Source: Drosophila persimilis (Eukaryota > Arthropoda > Insecta > Diptera > Drosophilidae). Taken from it: DNA of 64,000 bases. The position numbers and the translations under genes were made by a program. The notes beneath the pieces were generated by a model. It had not been told where the DNA came from and made no database searches. It saw only the letters and a list, made by a program, of their open reading frames with translations. The DNA lies in the NCBI RefSeq assembly GCF_003286085.1, contig NW_020825543.1, positions 30,050 through 94,049 of the forward strand. The letters are read 5' to 3'. Below, piece by piece: positions 32,678 through 44,223 of this stretch. The stretch's first letter is position 1, and each line of letters starts with the position of its first letter.

Positions 32678-33654
32678 TCATTCTTCTTGTAGTAGTCCTA
32701 ATTTGTTCCGCAGTTCCGCAAATCTTCCAGCAGGTAGTGGCTTCGTGAAGATGTCAGCAAATTGGTTGTCTGTATTAATATACTCAAGAGAAATCTCATT
32801 AGTTTCTATCTGTTCTCTTGAAAAATGATATTTTATATCAATATGCTTTGCTCTTTTATGACATGAGGGATTATTTGCAATGCTAATACAGCCTTGGTTG
32901 TCTTCATAAATTTTAATGGGTCTGTCGAGTTTAAGATTAATACTATTTAGAAGAGACTTTAGCCATAAAGCTTCTCTTACAGCTTCAAATAGGGCCATAT
33001 ATTCAGCTTCAGTTGATGAAGCTGCCACTGAATTCTGTCTTTTTGTATTCCAACAAATTAAATTGGAATCGAACATTTTAAACAAATAACCCGTTGTACT
33101 TTTTCTATCAATCTCATTACTACCCCAATCGGAGTCTACATAGCCAACTAATGTATTTTCAAATGATGTATTCTTTTTAAATATAAGCTTCATATCAATA
33201 GTTCCCTTTAAATATCTAATAACCCTTTTTAAACATTGCCATAACTCAGCATTGTTCTTGCTACTATATCTACTCAAGATATTTACAGCGGTAGCTAAAT
33301 CTGGTCGTGTACACAGCATTATGTACATTAAACAGCCAATAAGGTTACGACATGGAGCATTGCAGTCTTCATCTGAGTTAAGTAACTCATAATTTAGTTT
33401 ATTTAGTAATGGAGTACTGACTGAATTGCAACTATCCATGTTACATTTATTTAAAATTCTTTTTACATATGCAGCTTGACTCAAATATATTTTGTCTTCA
33501 AACATTTCTACTCTGATACCGATAAAATGTTTTATCTCATTTAAGTCAGTCATTCTAAATCTTTCGCTTAAATAATTTTTGAAATTATTCATTCTATCCA
33601 TATCCCTTGTCGCTATTACTACATCATCAACTTATAATAATACATATATGTTTT
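32678..33654 (-). pseudogene. Copia RT-RNase H fragment, inverted, unit 1
   Basis: Begins at the HINE joint inside RT (minus strand AAAACATATATG), then TAA in place of the YVDD Tyr. After that a clean open frame of 307 codons from MDRMNNFKNYL contains the late RT region, RNase H with VGYVDSDWGSN, STEAEYMALFEAVREALW and YEDNQG, and the end LLQEE at 32678. Here the Leu codon in RYLKGT is intact, unlike at 12239. Polymerase activity is excluded by the stop and missing N-terminal half. Confidence 0.93.
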
Positions 33655-34715
33655 TATACCCGATACTCAAAATGAGTATTGGGGTATATTAGATTTGTGG
33701 TAAAAGTGGATGTGTGTAACGTCCAGAAGGAATCGTTTCCGACCCCATAAAGTATATATATTCTTGATCAGCATCAATAGCCGAGTCGATTGAGCCATGT
33801 CTGTCTGTCCGTCCGTCCGTCTGTCCGTCTGTCCGTCCCCTTCAGCGCCTAATGCTCAAAGACTATAAGAGCTAGAGCAACGATGTTTTGGATCCAGACT
33901 TATGTGATATGTCACTGCTCCAAAAATATTTCAAAGCTTTGCCCCGCCCACTTCCGCCCCCACAAAGGGCGAAAATCTGTGGCATCCACAATTTCGACGA
34001 TACGAGAAAACTAAAAACGCAGAATCGTAGAAGATGACTATATCTCCTAGAGTGCAAAATCTGAACCAGATCGTATAATTATTATAGCCAGAATCACGAA
34101 AACAATTTCACTCTTTCTCGCTCTGTCTCACTCTAACACACAGGTTTCATGGTCGGTTTTGCCAATTGCAAAATATGAGTTCAAGGATCTCAGAACCTAT
34201 CGGACCTTGACCGTTTCATGTCCAAATTTCGCCACACCCCCTTCCGCCCCCGCAAAGGACGAAAATCTGAGGCAACCACAAATCTCAGAGACTATTAAGG
34301 CTAGAGTAACCAAATTTGTAACACACACTCCTTTAAGATGTCACTATAAAACGTATATCTCAGAATTTCGCCCCACCCCCATCCGCCCCCACAAAGGACG
34401 AAAATCTGTTGCATCCACAATATTGCAGATTTGAGAAAACTAAAAACGCAGAATCATAGATAATGACCATATCTATTAGATTGCTGAATCTGGATCAGAT
34501 CAGATCATTTTTGTAGCCAAAAGGAACAAATCAATTTGCAGTGGCTACGCAGCGCGTGACATCACGCTCAGACTGATTTTCTGTCTCTCTCGCACGCACT
34601 CTTTGTCGTGTCGTTTAATATTAGCGGCGTCTGCCGGAGGAAAGCCATACTGACTTAGTATCGGGTATAACTGTAGAGTTGCGGTGTCCGCAGCAACTCA
34701 CAACGTTCCCCCTCG
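33655..34715 (+). mobile_element. Chimeric HINE at the joint of the 8.3-kb tandem duplication
   Basis: 1,061 bp with canonical ends, built of three parts. About 33655-34180 shares private variants with the HINE at 41988 (ACTTATGTGATATG, TTTCAAAGCTTTGCC, ATCTCCTAGAGTG). About 34190-34500 matches the HINEs at 28682 and 37023 (AACCTATCGGACC, AATTTGTAACACAC). From about 34505 it matches the HINE at 25261 (GCGCGTGACATCACG, GGAGGAAAGCC). It is the expected recombinant joint. Confidence 0.9.
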
Positions 34716-34927
34716 TTTTTAGTTTGGTTTGTTTAGTTATTTGCACACACGTCGCGGTCACTTTGGCAATTTAGCTGCAGCACATATGCATGTACATGTA
34801 TGTATGTATGTACACTAGATTTTGGCTATTTATGTATGTATCTTCACTGTGTCACTGTCACTTTTTGCCTTTCCACTTGAATTAATATATGTATACGTTT
34901 AAATTGCGAGTCCACCCGGGGGCGCCA
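34716..34927 (-). repeat. BEL2 leader fragment with primer-binding site, unit 2
   Basis: Copy of 26375-26586 including the primer-binding site at 34910-34927. The BEL2 body is absent: the duplication boundary in the HINE excluded it. Confidence 0.9.
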
Positions 34928-35234
34928 TGAAATTTTAGAATAGTTTTTCTAAATGCAAATCCGAAAGTTCTTGGGTGACTGCAATTTTTTATTTAATACG
35001 ACGAAAGAAAAGGGGTGCGTGCGTTCGAATTCAGGGGTTTTTCTCGACTTCTTCTCAATATATTCAAACAATTTCTTCTAAGCCTACCTTACCTACGGTG
35101 GCAAAGCGGGGCGAATTCGCCAAGAGCGAGAGAACGAGCTTTTATTGCGCTCCCGCTTTGCCCTAGCCTAACTTACACTAGACTTCATGAAATTATATCC
35201 TAATAACAATTATTAATATTCAAATGACGCTACA
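34928..35234 (-). repeat. BEL2 LTR copy without element body, unit 2
   Basis: 307 bp matching 26587-26893, followed by ATATCTAATC of Copia. It is not a solo LTR from LTR-LTR recombination, because leader and primer-binding site remain attached. Confidence 0.92.
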
Positions 35235-36954
35235 ATATCTAATCAACAGAATTCCAAGCAAAGCACTTGGTGATTGTAAAATGACCCCATATGTGCTGTG
35301 GCACAATAGAAAGCCACATTTAAAATTTTTAAGAGTGTTCGGTTCAACCGTGTATGTGCACAACAAAATTAAAAAAGGTAAATTTGATGAAAAATCATTC
35401 AAAGCTATCTTGATAGGGTATGAACAAAATGGACTCAAATTGTGGGATGTCATTAAAGGAAAAGTTATTGTTGCAAGAGATGTTGTCGTAGACGAGACTA
35501 ATATGCTTTATTCTAGAGAAGTAAAATTTGAAACAGATTTCCCGAAAGAGAGTAAGGAAAGAAGTCAACAAGAATTCCTGAATGAGAGTAAGGAATCTGA
35601 TCAGTTTTATCTCCCGAATGATAGTACGGAATGTGAAATCCTGAATGAAAGTAAGGAATGCGAAAAGCTGAATTTTCCGAATGAAAGTAGGAAAAGAAAA
35701 ACTGATTTCCTGAATGATAGTAAGGAATTATATATCCCGAATGAGAGTAAGGATTGTGAAAAAGCTGATCAGCCAGATAATTGTCGTGAAGAAAATAAGG
35801 ATACTAATATGCGCAGTGTTGTTACAGATCAATATCTAATTATCGTGGTGGTCACTTTGAACAGAGTTAAATGCCCATGAAATGAATAACACCTGGACAA
35901 TTATAAAGATGTTAAAACAGCTTTCCTCAATGGTACATTAAGTGAGGAGATATATATGCGGCCTCCTCAGGGCGTATTATGCGGTGCTGGGAATGTATGC
36001 AAACTGAACAAAGCCATTTATGGGCTCAAACAAGCAGCTAGATGCTGGTTTCAAGTATTTGAGCAAGCATTGAAAGAATTCGATTTTGTAATCTCTCCCG
36101 TGGATCGTTGCATATATATTCTTGATAGAGGTGACATAAAGAAAAACATATATGTATTATTATATGTTGATGATGTAGTAATAGCGACAAGGGATATGGA
36201 TAGAATGAATAATTTCAAAAATTATTTAAGCGAAAGATTTAGAATGCCTGACTTAAATGAGATAAAACATTTTATCGGTATCAGAGTAGAAATGTTTGAA
36301 GACAAAATATATTTGAGTCAAGCTGCATATGTAAAAAGAATTTTAAATAAATTTAACATGGATAGTTGCAACTCAGTCAGTACTCCATTACTAAATAAAC
36401 TAAATTATGAGTTACTTAACTCAGATGAAGACTGCAATGCTCCATGTCGTAACCTTATTGGCTGTGTAATGTACATAATGCTGTGTACACGACCAGATTT
36501 AGCTACCGCTGTAAATATCTTGAGTAGATATAGTAGCAAGAACAATGCTGAGTTATGGCAATGTGTAAAAAGGGTTATTAGATATTAAAAGGGAACTATT
36601 GATATGAAGCTTATATTTAAAAAGAATACATCATTTGAAAATACATTAGTTGGCTATGTAGACTCCGATTGGGGTAGTAATGAGATTGATAGAAAAAGTA
36701 CAACGGGTTATTGGTTTAAAATGTTCGATTGCAATTTAATTTGTTGGAATACAAAAAGACAGAATTCAGTGGCAGCAAGAGCAAAGCATATTGATATAAA
36801 ATATCATTTTTCAAGAGAACAGATAGAAACTAATGAGATTTCTCTTGAGTATATTAATACAGACAACCAACTTGCTGACATCTTCACGAAGCCACTACCT
36901 GCTGGAAGATTTGCGGAACTGCGGAACAAATTAGGACTACTACAAGAAGAATGA
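35235..36954 (+). pseudogene. Copia Pol with internal deletions, 8.3-kb unit 2
   Basis: Copy of 26894-28613: same LTR scar (35809-35863), same deletions in integrase/RT and RNase H, intact YVDD near 36167 and the same TAA at 36586-36588. Ends LLQEE with stop at 36952-36954. No independent difference was found in the translated parts. Confidence 0.92.
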
Positions 36955-37022
36955 TTCCAATTTAATGAAAACATGAACATAAAGCTTTATTAACGAATTT
37001 ATTACATTAATTCATATTTAAT
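36955..37022 (+). repeat. Copia 3' UTR stub, unit 2
   Basis: Copy of 28614-28681, with GAATTTATTAC here against GAATTTAATAC in unit 1. Confidence 0.8.
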
Positions 37023-38069
37023 TATACCCGATACTCAAAATGAGTATTGGGGTATATTAGATTTGTGGTAAAAGTGGATGTGTGTAACGTCCAGAAGGAA
37101 TCGTTTCCGACCCTATAAAGTATATATATTCTTGATCAGCATCAATATCCGAGTCGATTGAGCCCTGTCTGTCTGTCCGTCCGTCCGTCTGTCCGTCTGT
37201 CCGTCCCCTTCAGCGCCTAATGCTCAAAGACTATAAGAGCTAGAACAACGATGTTTTGGATCCAGACTTCTGTGATATGTCACTGCTCCAAAAATATTTC
37301 AAAACTTTGCCCCGTCCACTTCCGCCCCCACAAAGGGCGAAAATCTGTGGCATCCACAATTTCGACGATACGAGAAAACTAAAAACGCAGAATCGTAGAA
37401 GATGACTATATCTTCTAGAGTGCAAAATCTGAACCAGATCGTATAATTATTATAGCCAGAATCACGAAAACAATTTCACTCTTTCTCGCTCTGTCTCACT
37501 CTAACACACAGGTTTCATGGTCGGTTTTGCCAATTGCAAAATATGAGTTCAAGGATCTCAGAACCTATCGGACCTTGACCGTTTCATGTCCAAATTTCGC
37601 CACACCCCCTTCCGCCCCCGCAAAGGACGAAAATCTGAGGCAACCACAAATCTCAGAGACTATTAAGGCTAGAGTAACCAAATTTGTAACACACACTCCT
37701 TTAAGATGTCACTATAAAACGTATATCTCAGAATTTCGCCCCACCCCCATCCGCCCCCACAAAGGACGAAAATCTGTTGCATCCACAATATTGCAGATTT
37801 GAGAAAACTAAAAACGCAGAATCATAGATAATGACCATATCTATTAGATTGCTGAATCTGGATCAGATCAGATCATTTTTATAGCCAAAAGGAACAAATC
37901 AATTTGCAGTGGCTACGCAGCGCCCGACGTCACGCTCAGACTGATTTTCTGTCTCTCTCGCACGCACGCAAATATTAGCGGCGTCTGCCGGAGGAGAGCC
38001 ATACTGACTTAGTATCGGGTATAACTCTAGAGTTGCGGTGTCCGCAGCAACTCACAACGTTCCCCCTCG
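37023..38069 (+). mobile_element. HINE copy, unit 2
   Basis: 1,047 bp counterpart of 28682-29736, shorter by one CCGTCTGT minisatellite step, with the same short deletion near its 3' end. Confidence 0.92.
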
Positions 38070-38116
38070 TTTTTTGTAGTGTGTGTGTGTATAGTATATA
38101 CATACATACATAGAAA

Positions 38117-39331
38117 ATGGAAAGAAATAAGCAACATATTAAGCCTTTTTGTGGCGAGAAATATTCTATATGGAAATTTAGAATCAGAGCTTTGTTTGCT
38201 GAATTAGAGGTGCTCCAAGTAGTCGATAAAATAATGCCTAACGAAGTAGATGATAATTGGAAAAAGGCAGAGCGATGTGCGAAGAGCATTTTAATTCAAT
38301 ATTTAGGCGACGCATTTCTAAACTTCGCGGCAGGCGACATTTCGGCACGTGATATTCTGAAGAATTTAGACGCCATATATGAGCGTAGAAGCCTTGCGTC
38401 GCAATTAGCTGCACGTAAACGTTTAATAACACTCAAACTCTCAAGTGAAATGACACTTTCGAGTCATTTTGTTATTTTTGATGAAACAGTGAGTGAGTTG
38501 TTAGGGGCGGGCGCTAAAATGGATGAGATGGACAAAGTGGCACATTTGCTGCAGACTCTACCTTCAACCTATAATGGTGTCATCACGGCAATCGAAACTT
38601 TGTCAGATGAAACTCTATCATTAGCGTTTGTAAAAAATAAATTGTTCGACTACGAGACCAAATTAAGAAATGAAAGTACTGATACAAGTAGTAAAGTCAT
38701 GAAGGCAGCTGTAAGAAATAATAACAATTTTAATAATCGTAAAACGTTTGGATCTAGAAACACACGGCAAAAGATATTATTTAAGGGAAAAGCTAGAAGT
38801 AATATTAAATGCCATCACTGTGGCAAAGAAGGGCACATGAAAAAAGACTGTTACCAGTTTATAAGGTTAAATCAAAACAAAGAAAATTATAAACATAATA
38901 AACAAGCTCAGCTTGCAGCATCGGGCCACGGGTTCGCATTTATGATGCGGAAAATGAAAAAGAGTGATCAAATAAATAATGAACTCGGTTTTATACTCGA
39001 TTCTGGTGCAACGGATCATTTGATCAATGATTACTCGCTGTACGCCGATTGCATCGAATTGGAGCAGCCAATTAAAATCGCTGTGGCAAAAGAAGGCGAG
39101 TTTTTATATGCCACTAAGCGTGGAATTATGCGGCTGCACAATGGACACAATATCACACTGGAGGATGTGCTCTACTGCAAGGAGGCAGCAGGAAACCTCA
39201 TGTCTGTCAAGCGTCTGCAACAGGCAGGGATGTCAATTAAGTTTGACTGTGGTGGTGTCTCCATATCAAACGAGGGGGAACGTTGTGAGTTGCTGCGGAC
39301 ACCGCAACTCTACAGTTATACCCGATACTAA
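38117..39331 (+). pseudogene. Copia Gag-protease fragment, 8.3-kb unit 2
   Basis: Identical in translation to 29784-30998 (404 codons, zinc knuckle 232-245, protease Asp295, HINE-derived tail of 20 codons from base 39271). Part of the tandem duplication. Confidence 0.93.
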
Positions 39332-40477
39332 GTCAGTATGGCTCTCCTCCGGCAGACGCCGCTAATATTAAACGACACGACAAAGAGTGCGTGCGAGAGA
39401 GACAGAAAATCAGTCTGAGCGTGACGTCGGGCGCTGCGTAGCCACTAAAAATTGATTTCTTGCTTTTGGCTACAAAAATGATCCGATCTGATCCAGATTC
39501 AGCAACCGGATAGATATGGTCATTCTCTATGATTCTGCGTTTTTAGTTTACTCGAATTTGCAATATTGTGGATGCAACAGATTTTCGTCCTTTGTGTGGG
39601 CGGAAGGGGGTGGGGCGAAGTTTTGAGATATACGTTTTATAGTGAGATCTAACAGGAGTGCGGATACCAAATTTGGTTACTCTAGCCTTAATAGTCTCTG
39701 AGATTTATGAATATCCCCAGATCTGCATCCTTTGCGGGGGCGGAAGGGGGTGTGGCGAAATTTTGAAACAAACTCGTCTCGGTCCGATATATTAGGAGTG
39801 TGGATACCAAATTTGGTTGCTCTAGCTTTTATAGTCTCTGAGATCTAGGCGCTAATGTTTTACTCTAAGCAAAGCCGCCTATGCTACGTGTGTGTTAGAG
39901 AGAGACAGGGCGAGAAAAAATGAAATTGTTTTCTTGATGCTGACTATAATAATAATACGATCCAATTCAGATTCTGCAGTCTAAAAGATATGGTCATTCT
40001 CTACGATTCTGCGTTTTTGGTTTTCTCGTATCTTTAAAATTGTGGATGCCACAGATTTTCGCCCTTTGTGGGGGCGGAAGTGGGCGGGGCAAAGTTTTGA
40101 AATATTTTTGGAGCAGTGACATATCACAGAAGTCTGGATCCAAAACATCGTTGCTCTAGCTCTTATAGTCTTTGAGCATTAGGCGCTGAAGGGGACGGAT
40201 TTATTGACGACGCTCCTGACAATCCACTGCACAAGTCCACAGCAGCCACTGTAAACAAACCAAAAATGTCGTCAGTACACACATCAACAATAACAATTTT
40301 TAGTGCCTACGCAGCGCCCTACGTCACGCTCAGACTGATTTTCTGTCTCTCTCGCACGCACTCTTTGTCGTGTCGTTTAATATTAGCGGCGTCTGCCGGA
40401 GGAGAGCCATACTGACTTAGTATCGGGTATAACTGTAGAGTTGCGGTGTCCGCAGCAACTCACAACGTTCCCCCTCG
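39271..40477. mobile_element. Inverted HINE, LINE-repeat fragment, direct HINE end: chimera, unit 2
   Basis: Copy of 30938-32144, with the LINE-repeat piece at 40197-40289. Confidence 0.85.
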
Positions 40478-41010
40478 TTTTCTTTAAAGATTATTTATGT
40501 ATTTCTTGATTACTTTTTGCTGCAACACCGGTCCACACACTTGAGATCACAAAAGAAGAGAGAGAGTCGACACTTCAAGTGTGACCAGACTAACTCATAA
40601 TAATAATACCTAACATATCGATAATATTATTTAATGTTATTATTTGAATGTGGGAATAGGCGTATTCCAACACGCCCCCCTCAAAAATAACATTAATTAT
40701 CAAAATCATAAAAATAAAAAATATAAAAAAAGTTTTCATCATTAAATCAAAAAGGTACCATTCAATTGTTATTCTAATGTGGTTGGTGTGCATTCTGGGA
40801 AGTGTTATGTGATCTAGCATTTGCGTCTAAGGATACGGGGAAAACCCAGAAAAACCCGATCAGATCACTTTCAAATTAGATTAACATAAAATTAAATTAC
40901 TTTAACAATTCATTGGTTCTTTTGGTTCAAATCAAAAAAAAAATTAAATATGAATTAATGTAATAAATTCGTTAATAAAGCTTCATGTTCATGTTTTCAT
41001 TAAATTGGAA
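40478..41010 (-). repeat. Copia partial 3' LTR and 3' UTR, inverted, unit 2
   Basis: Copy of 32145-32677. Confidence 0.88.
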
Positions 41011-41987
41011 TCATTCTTCTTGTAGTAGTCCTAATTTGTTCCGCAGTTCCGCAAATCTTCCAGCAGGTAGTGGCTTCGTGAAGATGTCAGCAAATTGGTT
41101 GTCTGTATTAATATACTCAAGAGAAATCTCATTAGTTTCTATCTGTTCTCTTGAAAAATGATATTTTATATCAATATGCTTTGCTCTTTTATGACATGAG
41201 GGATTATTTGCAATGCTAATACAGCCTTGGTTGTCTTCATAAATTTTAATGGGTCTGTCGAGTTTAAGATTAATACTATTTAGAAGAGACTTTAGCCATA
41301 AAGCTTCTCTTACAGCTTCAAATAGGGCCATATATTCAGCTTCAGTTGATGAAGCTGCCACTGAATTCTGTCTTTTTGTATTCCAACAAATTAAATTGGA
41401 ATCGAACATTTTAAACAAATAACCCGTTGTACTTTTTCTATCAATCTCATTACTACCCCAATCGGAGTCTACATAGCCAACTAATGTATTTTCAAATGAT
41501 GTATTCTTTTTAAATATAAGCTTCATATCAATAGTTCCCTTTAAATATCTAATAACCCTTTTTAAACATTGCCATAACTCAGCATTGTTCTTGCTACTAT
41601 ATCTACTCAAGATATTTACAGCGGTAGCTAAATCTGGTCGTGTACACAGCATTATGTACATTAAACAGCCAATAAGGTTACGACATGGAGCATTGCAGTC
41701 TTCATCTGAGTTAAGTAACTCATAATTTAGTTTATTTAGTAATGGAGTACTGACTGAATTGCAACTATCCATGTTACATTTATTTAAAATTCTTTTTACA
41801 TATGCAGCTTGACTCAAATATATTTTGTCTTCAAACATTTCTACTCTGATACCGATAAAATGTTTTATCTCATTTAAGTCAGTCATTCTAAATCTTTCGC
41901 TTAAATAATTTTTGAAATTATTCATTCTATCCATATCCCTTGTCGCTATTACTACATCATCAACTTATAATAATACATATATGTTTT
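41011..41987 (-). pseudogene. Copia RT-RNase H fragment, inverted, unit 2
   Basis: Copy of 32678-33654: TAA replaces the YVDD Tyr, then 307 open codons (start 41934) through RNase H to LLQEE. Flanked by HINEs on both sides. Confidence 0.93.
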
Positions 41988-43091
41988 TATACCCGATACT
42001 CAAAATGAGTATTGGGGTATATTAGATTTGTGGTAAAAGTGGATGTGTGTAACGTCCAGAAGGAATCGTTTCCGACCCCATAAAGTATATATATTCTTGA
42101 TCAGCATCAATAGCCGAGTCGATTGAGCCATGTCTGTCTGTCCGTCCGTCCGTCTGTCCGTCTGTCCGTCCCCTTCAGCGCCTAATGCTCAAAGACTATA
42201 AGAGCTAGAGCAACGATGTTTTGGATCCAGACTTATGTGATATGTCACTGCTCCAAAAATATTTCAAAGCTTTGCCCCGCCCACTTCCGCCCCCACAAAG
42301 GGCGAAAATCTGTGGCATCCACAATTTCGACGATACGAGAAAACTAAAAACGCAGAATCGTAGAAGATGACTATATCTCCTAGAGTGCAAAATCTGAACC
42401 AGATCGTATAATTATTACAGCCAGAATCACGAAAACAATTTCACTCTTTCTCGCTCTGTCTCACTCTAACACACAGGTTTCATGGTCGGTTTTGCCAATT
42501 GCAAAATATGAGTTCAAGGATCTCAGAACCTATAAATGCCAGAGCAACCAAATTTGGTATCCACACTCCTGTGATATCGGACCTTGACCGTTTCCTGTCC
42601 AAATTTCGCCACACCCCCTTCCGCCCCCGCAAAGGACGAAAATCTGAGGCAACCACAAATCTCAGAGACTATTAAGGCTAGAGTAACCAAATTTGGTGCA
42701 CACACTCCTTTAAGATGTCACTATAAAACGTATATCTCAGAATTTCGCCCCACCCCCATCCGCCCCCACAAAGGACGAAAATCTGTTGCATCCACAATAT
42801 TGCAGATTTGAGAAAACTAAAAACGCAGAATCATAGATAATGATCATATCTATTAGATTGCTGAATTTGGATCAGATCGGATCGTTTTTGTAGCCAAAAG
42901 CAAGAATTCAATTTGCAGTGGCTACGCAGCGCCCGACGTCACGCTCAGACTGATTTTCTGTCTCTCTCGCACGCACTCTTTGTCGTGTCGTTTAATATTA
43001 GCGGCGCTGCCGGAGGAGAGCCATACTGACTTAGTATCGGGTATAACCGTAGAGTTGCGGTGTCCGCAGCAACTCACAACGTTCCCCCTCG
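41988..43091 (+). mobile_element. HINE copy, complete
   Basis: 1,104 bp, GGTTTCATGGTCGG subfamily. It keeps about 53 bp (AAATGCCAGAGCAACC... near 42533) that the related copies lost. Its 3' portion from 42851 forms the first part of the 566-bp array. Confidence 0.9.
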
Positions 43092-43416
43092 TTCTTTATG
43101 TCACCTCTATCAAGAATATATATGCAACGATCCACGGGAGAGTTTACAAAATCGAATTCTTTCAATGCTTGCTCAAATACTTGAAACCAGCATCTAGCTG
43201 CTTGTTTGAGCCCATAAATGGCTTTGTTCAGTTTGCATACATGCCCAGCGCCGCATAATACGCCCTGAGGAGGCCGCATATATATCTCCTCACTTAATGT
43301 ACCATTGAGGAAAGCTGTTTTAACATCCATCTGATGGACTTTCAAATGATAGTACGAACCTAAAACTGGCAATTCTAGCAACGGGAGCAAATGTTTCTTC
43401 ATAGTCTACTTGGTAC
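43092..43416 (-). pseudogene. Copia RT fragment, array unit 1
   Basis: Minus-strand RT block ([27 protein letters not shown]... to ILDRGDIK) ending at the HINE joint just before the catalytic YVDD. About 108 codons. Confidence 0.92.
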
Positions 43417-43657
43417 TATTAGATTGCTGAATTTGGATCAGATCGGATCGTTTTTGTAGCCAAAAGCAAGAATTCAATTTGCAGTGGCTACGCAGCGCCC
43501 GACGTCACGCTCAGACTGATTTTCTGTCTCTCTCGCACGCACTCTTTGTCGTGTCGTTTAATATTAGCGGCGCTGCCGGAGGAGAGCCATACTGACTTAG
43601 TATCGGGTATAACCGTAGAGTTGCGGTGTCCGCAGCAACTCACAACGTTCCCCCTCG

Positions 43658-43982
43658 TTCTTTATGTCACCTCTATCAAGAATATATATGCAACGATCCA
43701 CGGGAGAGTTTACAAAATCGAATTCTTTCAATGCTTGCTCAAATACTTGAAACCAGCATCTAGCTGCTTGTTTGAGCCCATAAATGGCTTTGTTCAGTTT
43801 GCATACATGCCCAGCGCCGCATAATACGCCCTGAGGAGGCCGCATATATATCTCCTCACTTAATGTACCATTGAGGAAAGCTGTTTTAACATCCATCTGA
43901 TGGACTTTCAAATGATAGTACGAACCTAAAACTGGCAATTCTAGCAACGGGAGCAAATGTTTCTTCATAGTCTACTTGGTAC
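43658..43982 (-). pseudogene. Copia RT fragment, array unit 2
   Basis: Same 325-bp RT segment, 566 bp further on. Confidence 0.92.
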
Positions 43983-44223
43983 TATTAGATTGCTGAATTT
44001 GGATCAGATCGGATCGTTTTTGTAGCCAAAAGCAAGAATTCAATTTGCAGTGGCTACGCAGCGCCCGACGTCACGCTCAGACTGATTTTCTGTCTCTCTC
44101 GCACGCACTCTTTGTCGTGTCGTTTAATATTAGCGGCGCTGCCGGAGGAGAGCCATACTGACTTAGTATCGGGTATAACCGTAGAGTTGCGGTGTCCGCA
44201 GCAACTCACAACGTTCCCCCTCG

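Larger units (their letters stand above)
26165..42840. repeat. 8.33-kb direct tandem duplication (two units)
   Basis: Unit 1 runs from within the HINE at 25261-26374 to about 34500, unit 2 from there into the HINE at 41988-43091. Matching features are offset by 8,341 bp before the HINE minisatellite at 28.85 kb and by 8,333 bp after it, because unit 1 has one extra 8-bp CCGTCTGT step. The few other differences I found include 28659, 28769 and 28976. Each unit holds BEL2 leader and LTR, deleted Copia Pol, HINE, Copia gag, HINE/LINE chimera and inverted Copia RT-RNase H. Confidence 0.92.

Noticed and set aside
34928..35234. Solo LTR of BEL2
   Set aside because: Leader and primer-binding site remain on one side. 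It is a piece of the 8.3-kb duplication, not an LTR-LTR recombination product.
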